This document shows positions 20,587 through 30,709 of a DNA stretch of 64,000 bases, one piece after another. Position numbers and translations under genes: made by a program. Position 1 is the first letter of the stretch. The number at the start of each line of letters is the position of its first letter. Below the pieces are notes generated by a model. The model saw nothing but the letters and a program-made list of their open reading frames with translations. It ran no database searches and was not told the origin of the DNA. Location of the stretch: assembly GCA_032718475.1 (NCBI GenBank), contig JAUCBJ010005935.1:1-64000 (forward strand). Reading direction: 5' to 3'. Origin of the DNA: Nemertoderma westbladi. Lineage: Eukaryota > Xenacoelomorpha > Nemertodermatida > Nemertodermatidae.

Positions 20587-23072
20587 CAAGTTTACAGATA
20601 TTTTATTGGACTGACGCGACGTTGGTTTTATTTTACATAAACAACGACACACTTGAATTCAAGACATTCGTAGCTAACCGTCGCGCAGAAATTCTAGACC
20701 GTTCAATAAAAGAGGATTGGCGACATTGTCCCGGACCACAAAACCCAGCTGATATTGCGTCGCGAGGAATGATGCCTGAGGAATTCTGTAAACCGGAGAA
20801 CAAAGAATTTTGGCAACACGGACCACAATTCTTACAAGGTTCAACACTACATTGGCCGCCACTATACGACAACAAGTCTAACACTATCCCTAAGGACGCG
20901 GAAATCAAGAAACCAAAAAAGGGGAAGGCAAAGAAAAAGACAACGGCGGCAAAACTCAAGAAAAAACCGAAGGCGAAATGGAAAGATATAACTTCAAAGG
21001 TCAAGAGAGGAAGACTTGCGAGCCTTTCTACACCAGACATATCGCCAGACGGTCAACCAGACACGTTACTGGACGGTCAATCAGACATTCTACCAGACAT
21101 TAGTAATGTATTGACTAACAGTAAAGCCGCAGTTTCCCTATTGGAGCGGCCTTGTATTGACAAACTACCAATTTTGACACACTTGAGCAACCATAAGCAC
21201 GGTGAAACCTCATGTATTACAGATGTGGGTAGTACCTACGCTAATGTAAATACAGGTGTTACTTTGCGCTCAAGAGACATACCGAACTTGCAACCTATGG
21301 TGAAACCTGGGATTAATGTCGGCAGAAAATTAAGTTTACCGAAACCTGCTGACCCCATAGAGTTCAAACCACCACCATTAACGATCGACTTACAAAGTAC
21401 CGACAATCAAGGTAAGAAGACGAAGAAGGACAAATTACTTGTAGACCCGGACGGATCAACAGTCAACAAGGGAATACTTACCGGCGGACCCGTGGGCCCT
21501 TCTAGTAATTCAAAACCTTCCAAAATCTCCATTGACTTACCTGATGACGTCACAAATACTCACGTCGACCGGATTGTAAACTTAACAGACTCTTGGTCAA
21601 ACGCTTGCCGAAAGTTAGCGTGGATTGTACGTTTTGTACAATACGTTAAAGGCAAACGTGACTTTACACGTCGACTTACATTGGCTGAGATTGACAGGTG
21701 TGAGATTAAATTAATTCGCCATTACCAACTGCGATATTTCGCGCGCGAATTCACATCTATAAATCAAGGTCAACCAATCAAGTCGTCACCAATACTGAGT
21801 TGGAGTCCGATTATTTATAATGGCTTAATTTGTCATAAATCTCGGCTTCAAAACATTGACTTTAACACAAACTTTAGGTACCCAATAATAATACCGCAAC
21901 ATCACGAACTACAACGTGCAATGATACTGGACGCACATTTACATCTGAAACACGCTGGAAGACACCACTGTCTTTCCTACTCACGTACAAGATTTGTATT
22001 AATTAGACCCAGTAAAGCGTTAAGTTCAGTGACACGTACGTGTATTATTTGTAAAAAGGTACATTCTAGAATCGGTACCCAAGAAATGAGTGAACTACCA
22101 CAAGCACGACTTCAAGCATTCAGACCACCTTTTACAGAGACTGGAATTGATTGCTTTGGTCCCATACATACGAAACGTGGACGTATACTAGTAAAACGCT
22201 GGGGACTGATTTTCACATGTATGTCCAGTAGGGCAGTTCACATTGAACGTGTGATGGATCTTTCCACCAACGCGTTTATACTAGCACTGCGGCGATTTAT
22301 CGCTAGACGCGGACTAGTGAAATGCTTGTACTCAGACCAAGGGACAAACTTTGTTGGTGCTCGGAATGAGATTGCTAGAGCCTTTAAGAAATTAGATCAT
22401 GATCAAATCTCGAACGAACTACAACCTCATAAGATTGTTTGGAAGTTTAATCCTCCAGATAGTCCATGGAGAGGCGGAGTCTGGGAGAGATTGATTAGAT
22501 CTATCAAGACAGCCATGGCAAAGGTCATTCCAGTAAACCACATACTGACAGACGACCAACTGACAACATTGTTTGTTGAAATCGAGGCAATACTAAATAC
22601 TAGACCAATAGTATTAGTACCCGATGACAAACAATCTCAGTTCGCTTTAACACCTGCACACCTGCTTATGCAGGCACCGACTACTTTGACGCCGATTTCT
22701 ATTCCAATTGAAGGCGATAGCTACGGTAGAAAGGCGTGGAAAATCACGCAACTACTGGCTAACAAATTCTGGGAAATATGGCAAAACCATTATTTGCCCT
22801 CTATTTCTACCAGAACAACTTGGTACAATAACACCCGCGCATTAAAGCCGGGAGATCACGTGCTGTTAGCAGAAGTGAATCTAAAAAGACGCTTCTGGAT
22901 AACAGGTGTAATTTTAGCCACACATCCATCTATGGATGGAGTGACAACAACTGTGACGGTACGGACAATTGACGGTCGTACAGTAGACAGACCGACTCAA
23001 CGTCTCGTACTTCTTGAAGAGACTCGTAACGAGTCTGGAGACTACAAATCTCCACCTAATACTAGTAAATAA
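20307..23072 (+). CDS. BEL/Pao RNase H and integrase
   Basis: Frame after the duplication, opening inside its second copy. RNase H: HCFSDASDNGFG, ASRGMMPEEF and WQHGPQFL (BEL-type). A Lys-rich, low-complexity spacer follows (about 20900-21540), including GRLASLS encoded by the dispersed 20-nt motif. The integrase has a zinc-binding HHCC region (HLHLKHAG...CIICKK), then catalytic Asp in GIDCFGP, Asp in YSDQGTNFVGA, and Glu in GGVWERLIR, followed by LNTRP and the C-terminal BEL domain with RRFWITGVI. It ends at TAA 23070-23072. The long spacer between RNase H and integrase is unusual. Confidence 0.9.
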   Translation, partial: SSLEDYSIPRVYFPLQSTFPDNLELHCFSDASDNGFGVAAYLRRQVDSEAFDVSLITSKAKTMPTKYMTTPRAELQAATLSTTIVNLIQTELQSSLQIFYWTDATLVLFYINNDTLEFKTFVANRRAEILDRSIKEDWRHCPGPQNPADIASRGMMPEEFCKPENKEFWQHGPQFLQGSTLHWPPLYDNKSNTIPKDAEIKKPKKGKAKKKTTAAKLKKKPKAKWKDITSKVKRGRLASLSTPDISPDGQPDTLLDGQSDILPDISNVLTNSKAAVSLLERPCIDKLPILTHLSNHKHGETSCITDVGSTYANVNTGVTLRSRDIPNLQPMVKPGINVGRKLSLPKPADPIEFKPPPLTIDLQSTDNQGKKTKKDKLLVDPDGSTVNKGILTGGPVGPSSNSKPSKISIDLPDDVTNTHVDRIVNLTDSWSNACRKLAWIVRFVQYVKGKRDFTRRLTLAEIDRCEIKLIRHYQLRYFAREFTSINQGQPIKSSPILSWSPIIYNGLICHKSRLQNIDFNTNFRYPIIIPQHHELQRAMILDAHLHLKHAGRHHCLSYSRTRFVLIRPSKALSSVTRTCIICKKVHSRIGTQEMSELPQARLQAFRPPFTETGIDCFGPIHTKRGRILVKRWGLIFTCMSSRAVHIERVMDLSTNAFILALRRFIARRGLVKCLYSDQGTNFVGARNEIARAFKKLDHDQISNELQPHKIVWKFNPPDSPWRGGVWERLIRSIKTAMAKVIPVNHILTDDQLTTLFVEIEAILNTRPIVLVPDDKQSQFALTPAHLLMQAPTTLTPISIPIEGDSYGRKAWKITQLLANKFWEIWQNHYLPSISTRTTWYNNTRALKPGDHVLLAEVNLKRRFWITGVILATHPSMDGVTTTVTVRTIDGRTVDRPTQRLVLLEETRNESGDYKSPPNTSK

Positions 23073-23625
23073 TTAGGAGTTTACAAATAGATTTCCACGT
23101 ACCTGTACACCGTAGTAAGGACAGCGGTAGAATTCCATTGTCTTTTTATGTGAACATTGAGGGTAGTACCCTTATGTGTCACATAGGAGCGGGATTTGTA
23201 GGTATAAGAAATTGAATTCTACTTGGAACTCACAATATTGAGACATTTTCGAAATTTTAGACAATCCATTTGGATTTGAAAAATTTTAAAATTTTCTCCA
23301 GTGAATAGATTTCAGGGTACAGTCGGGTGGAACTTAAAATTAGAGAAACAAGAGAGGAAGACTTGCGAGCCTTTCTTAAAATTTTAATTAAATTTTACAC
23401 GGTCTTGTTTCAATAAGTTACGTCAATAAATAGACTCCCCTATATTTATTACTAATTCTTGACTGCTTATTTTCTGATAATAGTTTGGGATCAAAAGGTG
23501 AGTATTTTAGACTCACAGCCAGTTTAGCCCAAATCCGTTTTTATTTCGGCAAAAAATTTTAGATAAGAAGCAGCGTGTCATTAAAGAAACCCTAGATCTT
23601 AGGCTATGGGTAGGAGGTTAGAGCG
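23073..23625 (+). other. Untranslated spacer between integrase and third ORF
   Basis: No coding potential. It contains the motif copy at 23356 and a pyrimidine-rich CTTATTTTCTGATAATAG near 23466-23483 that could be a splice acceptor for a subgenomic RNA (inference). Confidence 0.55.
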
Positions 23626-25472
23626 TTGTCGAGCCCAAAGGGCAGACGAAAACTCTCACGTCTCCTCACAACTAACTACAAACTCTGTTGTATTCCCTCT
23701 AGTAGTAATGATTATGTAACTACACCCCTAATTATGGAGAAAGGGATACAAGGAGAGCCGAGATGGGGATATGATATCCAAGAGGAAGCAGCAGCGCCAT
23801 TCGAAAGATTTGGAGCCAAGGACTACACTATATTTGGTATAAAGGAATTATCAGAAAGTACAGCGAAACTCGCAAAGACTAAATATGACAACCCTTCTAC
23901 AACTCCGACGCTCAGTGTAATGCCTTTACTCGAGCAGGATTTAGTATATTTCGAGACGTCTATCTTCGCTGTGCGGGATCTCTTATCGAAAGACCATCTA
24001 TGTTTACATTGTTACCCTATGAAGGAGAACGTATCGTGGAGATTACGGATGAATCACGGCAGACGCGCGCGCCTATCGGTCACCTTGGTGATGATTTCGA
24101 AGTAACTACTACGATCACTGACGATCCTTTAGAGGAACTTATTGAGATAGAAAGGAACCTCCCGAAGAAATCTCAGACGGAGATTCGACAACTTGAAGCA
24201 ACAGATGCTATAGTTTGTATACAACCTTCAGAAACCTACCAACCCATAGATCCAGATGATTACGATTATAGTGTGGGCGGAAGCGCTCGACCGATTGGAG
24301 ATCTTATATACGAACGAGTGTGGTACCCTGCCAATACGATGTGTAGTAAATGTGGCGTCGCTGGACATCATATGACAAAGTGCAGTGGAAAGCACATTAC
24401 TACGACTCAGCTAATCTGTGGATGGTGTGGGGATCAAGGGTCTCATACCTTTTATACTTGCTGGAGATTTATGGCTCAATGTACTTATTGCAATATAAAA
24501 GGGCATCGAGCATCTGAATGCCAACTAAGAGACATACCTTATGAACACGAATCTGTAAAACTCGTGAGGAAATTATTTGATGAGTGGGAAGATTTAGCCG
24601 ACGAACATGTATCGGCACAAAGAAGACGGTTTCCGATGAGAGCGCATCTTGGATTTTGGGCGGTAAATCCTCAAACGATGATGTCGGAAGGATACATCTC
24701 CGCTAGGCCCCAATATGACGAACTTATCGAGGTAGTCGATATTTTGCCCCACGACAGCGGATTTCGAGTAGTGCGCGAGTATCTACTACAGATTCACCCG
24801 GATAACAAAAACACGTGGAATTTTCAGAAAGTCGTTAACCGCATTACGTATGGTGAATTCGATCGTTTCCGAACTGAAAAGCGGAACAAAGGAGCTTGGT
24901 TAACCGTCGCATGGGCGTACCGAGCCGCGTTTTACCATAAACGTATACGAGCGAGCGTATTCGTGGAAGAAAAGGTCCTAGAGGCGACAAATATACCAGC
25001 CACTCCGGTTGCGCCGTCTGCACGTCACCCTCGGGAGGACGGACAGGGTAGGATCATACGGGTCCAGAAAGTGGGCCAACAATTAAAGAAAATTATTAAT
25101 ATAGAAGAACGCAAGGGAGTTGAGCCGACCATTCGAGTTACTCGGGATACGGTATCGCTTCCAAGAGAACCAGTAGGAGGATCGGGACATACACCAGCTG
25201 ATCAACAGGGGGCGCAAGCTACTCTTGGGTCTGCGTCGTCCGCTTCTCGCGCGTTCCCAGACGTTCTACCAACTGTAGTGACAACTGATCGGTCACGAGG
25301 AATCGGTCGAGGTTTTGGGATGCCAAATAGACGAATTTGCGAGGAAATAGTCGCACCGTCTCTCAACGTCCCAAGTAAACCAGTGACTCGTCCCATTAGT
25401 CCCATATCGCGAGCAAAGTCACCTGTGCGCAGTTTTCGAGGACGCGGCAGGGCTCGATCAACTAAGCGATAA
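23626..25472 (+). CDS. Third ORF: zinc-knuckle, RNA-binding-like protein of the retrotransposon
   Basis: Two overlapping frames, 23626-24105 and 24000-25472. The first has no ATG until about 23734. A one-base frame change between about 23980 and 24005 would join them, so the start is unclear: either a frameshift mutation, programmed shifting, or initiation at the ATG at 24000. The second frame encodes 490 residues: an acidic N-terminus, three knuckles between 24342 and about 24522 (CSKCGVAGHHMTKC, CGWCGDQGSHTFYTC, CTYCNIKGHRASEC), a helical middle with FRTEKRNKGAWLTVAWAYRAA, and a basic Arg/Ser/Gly tail ending in SFRGRGRARSTKR. It lacks a signal peptide and TM segment, so it is not an envelope protein, which is what usually sits here. 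Probably a nucleic-acid-binding accessory or duplicated nucleocapsid-type protein; true function unknown. Confidence 0.75.
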
Positions 25473-26331
25473 AAGGGAGGGCAAGGGTGGACGGAAGACT
25501 CGTGAGCCTTTCTTGTGAATTTGTGATTTATTTGAATTTATATTTATATTTGTGTTTATTCCGAACTTATGCAATTTGTATTGTTCCGAATTTATGAAAT
25601 TTAGAAATAAGAACTCATATTTAGTAAGATTTATAGTTAGTAAGAATTTATATTTGCAAGATTTATATTTTGTAAGAATTTATATTTTATATTTGTGATT
25701 ATTCCGAACTTATGCAATTTATATTATTCCGAACTTATGCAATTTATATTGTTCCGAATATTATGCAATTTACATTTTATAGGCAGTATTACAGTGAAAT
25801 AGAAAGTAAGAGTAGATGGAAGACTCGTGGGCCTTTCTTATAGTTTTATTTGTAAAGTGTTATATTTTGTATTTAGAAAGTTTTATAGTCAGAAAGTTTT
25901 GTGCTTAGAAAGACTCATATTTGTAATTATTCCAAACTTATGCAATCTACATTTAGGTACGAAAGTATTTGTAATTACTTGAATTTATGCAATATTTGAG
26001 ATGCAATAGTAGATGGAAGACTCGCGAGCCTTTCTTATCGTTTTCATTTATTTGTATTTATAATTGTTTGAATTTATGCAATATTGAGATGCAATAGATT
26101 TATATTGGTGAATTTAATTTAGATTTATATTGTACTTACTTAGTAAAGCCTTAAATACGTAAAGTTTGAATTTGTAATTATTTTTGTATCGAATCATTAC
26201 GTAGAAAGGAAGTATTATTTGAAATTTAATTTGTAAATATGTAAGTACGCCCTAAGTATTCTATAGTTTGATTGATTATTGGTGAAAACCGTATATTTTA
26301 TGCACGATAATATCCTGTTTTCATGGAGCGG
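25473..26331 (+). other. AT-rich 3' untranslated region with loose repeats
   Basis: It contains repeated ATTCCGAACTTATGCAATTTATATT-like words (25558-25770, 25926-25950, 25975-26000 and 26060-26090) and three stem-loop motif copies (25493, 25818, 26015), so it looks built from imperfect ~200-300-bp duplications. The purine-rich ATGGAGCGG (26323-26331) just before the 3' LTR is the likely polypurine tract. Confidence 0.75.
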
Positions 26332-26451
26332 TATAGAATTATATTCCCTAAATGCCGTGGATTTTCAAAATTTTATTTTATTCGAATTAACTTTGTAAAG
26401 ATTGCTTTGAGTTCTCATTCGTATTTGTTCTATCATTTGAACGCCTATTGG

Positions 26452-26544
26452 TCAAGTGGTTCAGTAGCTCAGTCGGTAGAGCGTTGGAAATTATATGTGT
26501 AGTAGGTATTGAGTTCGAATCCTAGTAAGTGCGAATTATTTTTT
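26452..26544 (+). other. tRNA-like Pol III cassette inside the LTR
   Basis: It has a D-arm/A box, GTAGCTCAGTCGGTAGAGCG (26463-26482, with GCTC/GAGC pairing), a B box GAGTTCGAATCC (26511-26522) at tRNA-like spacing, and T6 (26539-26544), a Pol III terminator. The acceptor and T stems do not pair well, so it is not a functional tRNA. It is a degenerate tRNA or a tRNA-derived SINE head captured by the LTR. Confidence 0.6.
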
Positions 26545-26864
26545 GTGCAGAATTTCAACTCATTTAAATTGACCGCTACAAATTAATTGCATTTGTCTGT
26601 ACCAATGAGACTGTAGTTATTTGATTGTAACCAATGTCGTGCAAGTTATACATTAGCTGGACCAATAGCTATCTTTAAAACCTTGTTAGAACCTATAGAA
26701 CAATCGAGAATTTTCTCGATTGATTGCGGCACAAATTTGGTATATAAAGGTGCGATTTGTTCATTAGTTATCTCATTACTCTAACCATATTCGTATCTCT
26801 GAGTTATCTAATATTTGTTTATTCTGTCATTAGTATTCAGATTACATTTTGTATTATTATCTGC

Positions 26865-26870
26865 AATAAA
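26865..26870 (+). terminator. Polyadenylation signal AATAAA (3' LTR)
   Basis: AATAAA in TGCAATAAATTCAG, about 115 bp after the TATA box. It is the expected 3' end signal of the retrotransposon RNA. Confidence 0.55.
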
Positions 26871-28217
26871 TTCAGAAATACTGCTATCTGCCTTTCTTTT
26901 CACCATGGATTCACTACGGTGAACAAACCTAAGGGACAGGATGGCCGGCTAGAGATCGGGCCGCAGCAATGAACGGGAACATCACAGGAATGTAGACGAG
27001 AGACAACCCGCAATACCATCTTGAGTTATTCGCCCATCGCCTGAAAGGTTAGACAGCGTTCGACGCCTTGCTACCCAAGTGTAAGACCAAAAGATCAAAA
27101 GGTAGAAGTAGTGACACGCTGTGAGCCTAAAATTACATCTTAGGGACTGTACTGTCTTGATTCAGGAAAACCACAGTAGACCTTCATATTCCTACGGGGT
27201 AGAGGGAAAGAGCAGGCAGATACTAGTACGCAGATAGGACGTAGGCACACCGGTACGAAGCATACAAATTGGTACGGTGCAGCAAACTGTACGCCTAACT
27301 CTTGCTAAGTACAGGTGTGTGTGCGACTATTTGTAGTACGACGGTGTCCATTGCATTAGAGCTTGTAGGCTAGGGGTTGCTGTGTTTTTACCTGAATTGG
27401 GATTGTGCCGTTCAGGCGGTAGGGCAGTTTACAGCTAGGCGCAAATAAATTGAGGCTATTAGGGATACTAACATCTACCGTGTCCCCGCCAACGCCCTAA
27501 TAGGAAGTTACCCGGACTACCTGGGTGACTAAAATTCTAGATAGGAGCCAGGATAGCTATTAGTAACTGTACGCCTACAGTAGTAAACTAACACATCTCT
27601 TCTTAGTATCAGGGACCTGGTACCTAAAATTGCCGAATTCTGGGCGTAGCATTAACCTTATGCCTGAATTTGAGTCCTGGAAATACGCAAGAGGGGAAGG
27701 AACCTTATCATTCGTGAGTATTGGACCTACAAGTTGCAAAATTAGAATATTCGTAAAATACACACCGTACCCAGTAATTATATATGTGAAGGAGCAAAAC
27801 TGTTTTTGACCGTTCAGAATTAACACACGCGCGTTAGAAATTATTTACACCTCAAAATATATAAAATTAACTTTGTCCGTACTGTGCTTTGCCCGCTAGT
27901 TAGACATCTCCAAATCTCTGCCTGTACCTAGCTAGCGTCTCTTCGCCCAACCATATAAATCACACCGCGGCAAAGTATACGAGCCCCTTAGTCCGTCAGT
28001 GAGTCAGCCTGATTTTAGGATTCGCTGCGCGGGATTTTGTTTCATCGAAGTTTGTCTGCTCGTAGACTGTTTTCTGCCTCACCGGTTATAAGAGATCGAT
28101 ACTGCAATATATTCGCTTACTTAGAGTTTACTGTTTTGGTGAGAAGGTCGGATTTATGATTTGATTTACAAACTTTACAGTAAGATATTGCAGGTATTGT
28201 TGCCGTCTCTTCGTATA

Positions 28218-28605
28218 AATTACATAACAAAAAATAATGACAATAATATTTATAATGTAATAATAAAATATATTAATAATGCAGGAACATGTTATCATAA
28301 AAATATTCAAAGAAATGTTAGAAAAGCTAAAAATGAATCCTTAGAAAAATAGCTCAAATGTTCAAAATACAGGAAATTAGAATTAAAATGAAATACGAAT
28401 TGAAAATAATTAGTTTAAGTCATCAAAAAAATACACCTTCTTTAGCAGCTGATGTGCATGTAAATATTGAACATTCATTGCAATAAACCACATGTGTAAC
28501 AGATTCTGAGTTCGTACACATTTAGCGATTCTGTATAATTTGTTTCAGTCTACACAGCACGGCTAAAAATATTTAATTTATATAAATATCATTGGAGAAA
28601 CAAAC
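28218..28605. other. Intron remnant after the retrotransposon
   Basis: The first bases are the target-site duplication; the rest is AT-rich intron with no feature seen. Confidence 0.6.
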
Positions 28606-28775
28606 CTGCTAGTTGTAGCGTTCAATAACTTCCCAAGGTTCGCCATTCTTCCAAAAACTACATCATCGTACATTGTATCTAATTGGTTGACTAGTATATC
28701 GGTTGACATCTCCATGGCAACAGGGTCCCCGGTAATCACTAAATCAACGAGGTAATCCGAATCCAAAACGAATAC
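28606..28775 (-). CDS. Exon: membrane-proximal domain of cadherin-type protein
   Basis: Acceptor TTGTTTTAG and donor AG/GTTTGT on the minus strand. Phase 0 in, two bases out. The peptide begins VFVLDSDYLVDLVITGDP, continues with a helical ILVNQLDTMYDDVVFGR and ends with LLNATTS. It resembles the exon at 34552-34736 (DSDRFQFVLSG... IL...DQILPVYD), which suggests a repeated ferredoxin-like membrane-adjacent domain, as found before the membrane helix in long cadherins such as CDH23 and PCDH15. That assignment is by pattern only. The next exon in phase is the TM exon at 6521-6746. Confidence 0.75.
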
Positions 28776-28916
28776 CTAAAACAATAAAAATCAATATGCG
28801 ATAAAAGGCAACAGAATAATTATAAATATTATTTAGTAACTAATTTAATAATTTGAATAATGTTTAATTAGATAGGCCTATTCAAAGACTAATATTTCCT
28901 AACTAATATAACTTAC

Positions 28917-29114
28917 CAGTAATTTGCTTGTGGCACGCCTATCCAATGGAATGCCAGGCTTTGACACGGTTACCATAGTTTCGTATGACTGACCAACAGG
29001 CAGCGATTGATTGTAACCAGTTCTGACTACCCCATCCACATCAACAGTAAGGATTGGATCGTTTACAGAGTAGAGTAACAATGCTGACAATCCATCTGGG
29101 TCGTGTGCCGTTAA
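28917..29114 (-). CDS. Exon: cadherin repeat, C-terminal part
   Basis: 66 codons, phase 0 at both ends, with acceptor TTATTACAG and donor GTAAGT. It contains LTAHDPDGLSALLLYSV (the DPD-type calcium motif plus the following strand), VDVDGVVRTGYNQSLPVGQSY (the usual D-G-xV-...-L position) and VTVSKPGIPL. Fits the strand order of an extracellular cadherin repeat. Confidence 0.8.
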
Positions 29115-29310
29115 CTGTAATAAGTAAAGTGTATGCTATATTTAACGAAATTGAAGGTCTATGTTGTGTATACATATATGCACATATATGCGATTCTTAA
29201 TATGATTTTCAAAATATACAGTTCCTCCTGCTTATTGTTTTCTAATTGTTTAAACACAATCGTGATTTAGAAAACTATAATATATCCCGACAATATTTAA
29301 CAATATTTAC

Positions 29311-29469
29311 CTGTAATATTGGTGTATTCGGAGGTGATTGGAATAGCTGTGCTCCGATAATGATCGTTTCAGTAAAATACGGAGCTTCATCATTCTCATT
29401 AATCACGTCGATTATTAAGTTAATCTTGTCCCCAAGAAGTCTGCCATTATCATCTTCATACACCGGAAT
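29311..29469 (-). CDS. Exon: cadherin linker with NENDEAPYF motif
   Basis: 53 codons, phase 0 at both ends (acceptor CCTTAACAG, donor GTAAAT). It encodes IPVYEDDNGRLLGDKINLII, then DVINENDEAPYF, the diagnostic D-x-N-x-N-D-x-x-P-x-F inter-repeat calcium motif, and the first strand of the next repeat ending in SPPNTPILQ. This is the clearest cadherin signature in the downstream gene. Confidence 0.88.
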
Positions 29470-30709
29470 CTGTTAAGGAACCAATCAAGGATAGTAACAA
29501 ATAAGTAGAGAGTTATTGTGTAGAAAATTATAGACCAGCAGAAATCTGTAGCATAATAGGATAGAATAGCAATGTAAACGAAATGAAAAATAAGTTAAAT
29601 TCATATTTATAAACAGCATTGCTTCTTCCAGTCCTGACAAAACCAACACAATAAGAAGATATTTATCCTCCTCATGATTTCTTTGTTACTGTTTATGGTT
29701 TGAAAATGTCACCACTAATATAGCATCACAGCTACTTTCCCGTAATTGATGGCAGCGCCGCCGGTAGATATGAGTAACATGCTTTTCTTTCAGCGGTTGC
29801 TATCACTGACCCATACGATATCATGGTGTGCCCATACAATGTGGTCTTCCTTGCTTTGGATGTGAAGCGATTTCGCAGCACATGTAGTACAATATCAACC
29901 TGTGACATGCCCAGCCAATACGGCGCCGTACATAAATGTGCCGCGAAATGCAATGATGTGTTGTGATATGCGTTACCACGATATAAAATTATTTGCTGTA
30001 GAATGACTTACAATGCGGTACTATACCGCGCGATACAGACTGCATGGGTTCCCTTTCAATGTTTCATACAATGCCGGCGCTGACAAGTTATTAAAATGAT
30101 ATCCATTACATGCTATGCTGCGGCTTATTATGGTCTGCCATTATCTGCTGTGCTATGCCACTGCTACCATGAAAACCAATAAATCACCAAAACACACCAA
30201 GCCAACTCATGTATTGACGTGTGGCACTGTGGAGTGTTATGATGCGCCACTCCATTGTCATGTCATACCCCATGATATTTTGTGATGAGTGTCAACCCGT
30301 AATCTCCAACGCCCTTTGATTCACCAGCCCTACTCTGTCATTCTAGGGCTATGTGGAGCATTGTAAACGTGCAAATTTCTTGACTCGCAGCTACATTATT
30401 AATTACACCGCTACCCCAACCCCACAACATAGCTATGTCACCAATGAATGCAGAACACCGTATAAAAAGCAATTAGTAAGTGGGTTGGGTAGCTATGTCA
30501 TTTCTCAAACATGAGAACCGATTATGTAAAAGACACCAATCAAAAAATAACACAAATTTTTTTAGTTATTATTTTCAGATCGTGGATAAGCAATCGATGT
30601 AAAATTATGTATAAAAATGAAATAGATAGATAGCAAATTTTAGGAATTTTAGGAATCAATATATTATATTTAAATAAATATAAATTATTAATTATCACCA
30701 TGTACATAC
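29470..30709. other. Intron, 1.2 kb, nothing firm
   Basis: No exon-like ORF or known repeat was found. The middle (29730-30350) is less AT-rich, with many short related words (GCATTACAATG/ATACGATATCATGG types), and may be an old unrecognised repeat. A 73-codon minus ORF at 29732-29953 lacks splice support. Confidence 0.45.

Larger units (their letters stand above)
14305..26034 (+). other. Ten dispersed copies of a 20-nt stem-loop motif
   Basis: Consensus GGAAGACTYGYGAGCCTWYC. Copies start at 14305, 16048, 16129, 16210, 18692, 21009, 23356, 25493, 25818 and 26015. The first four lie in gag in one reading frame, those at 18692 and 21009 are in pol in another frame, and the last four are untranslated. 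The strand can fold as GGAAG-A/C-CU [YGYG] AG-CUUUC, and variants mostly keep pairing or wobble. The copy at 16210 is truncated by the 4-bp deletion. Not seen elsewhere in the window. Confidence 0.85.
11139..28217 (+). mobile_element. BEL/Pao LTR retrotransposon, near full length but mutated
   Basis: Two long terminal repeats flank gag, protease, reverse transcriptase, RNase H and integrase in BEL/Pao order, plus a third ORF. The direct target repeat AATTA (possibly AAATTA) lies just before 11139 and just after 28217. It is inserted in plus orientation, opposite to the host gene, inside a 21.9 kb intron. The LTRs differ at only about four sites outside a nested LINE insertion, so this insertion is young, yet the coding region carries several disabling changes. 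Non-canonical LTR ends (TATAG...CGTATA rather than TG...CA) and no obvious TGG-type primer-binding site after 13406 are unusual. Confidence 0.93.
26332..28217 (+). repeat. 3' LTR (1886 bp)
   Basis: Starts TATAGAATTATATTCCC and ends TCTTCGTATA, followed by the target duplication AATTA (28218-28222). It lacks the LINE insertion and so shows the ancestral LTR. TATA box at 26741-26750 and AATAAA at 26865-26870. A short ORF shared by both LTRs (26757-26972) shows no domain. Confidence 0.95.

Noticed and set aside
23626-25472. Third ORF as a retroviral-type envelope gene
   Set aside because: There is no signal peptide, TM helix or cleavage site; the zinc knuckles point to a nucleic-acid-binding protein.
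26452-26544. A functional tRNA gene in the LTR
   Set aside because: The A and B boxes are good, but the acceptor and T stems do not pair.
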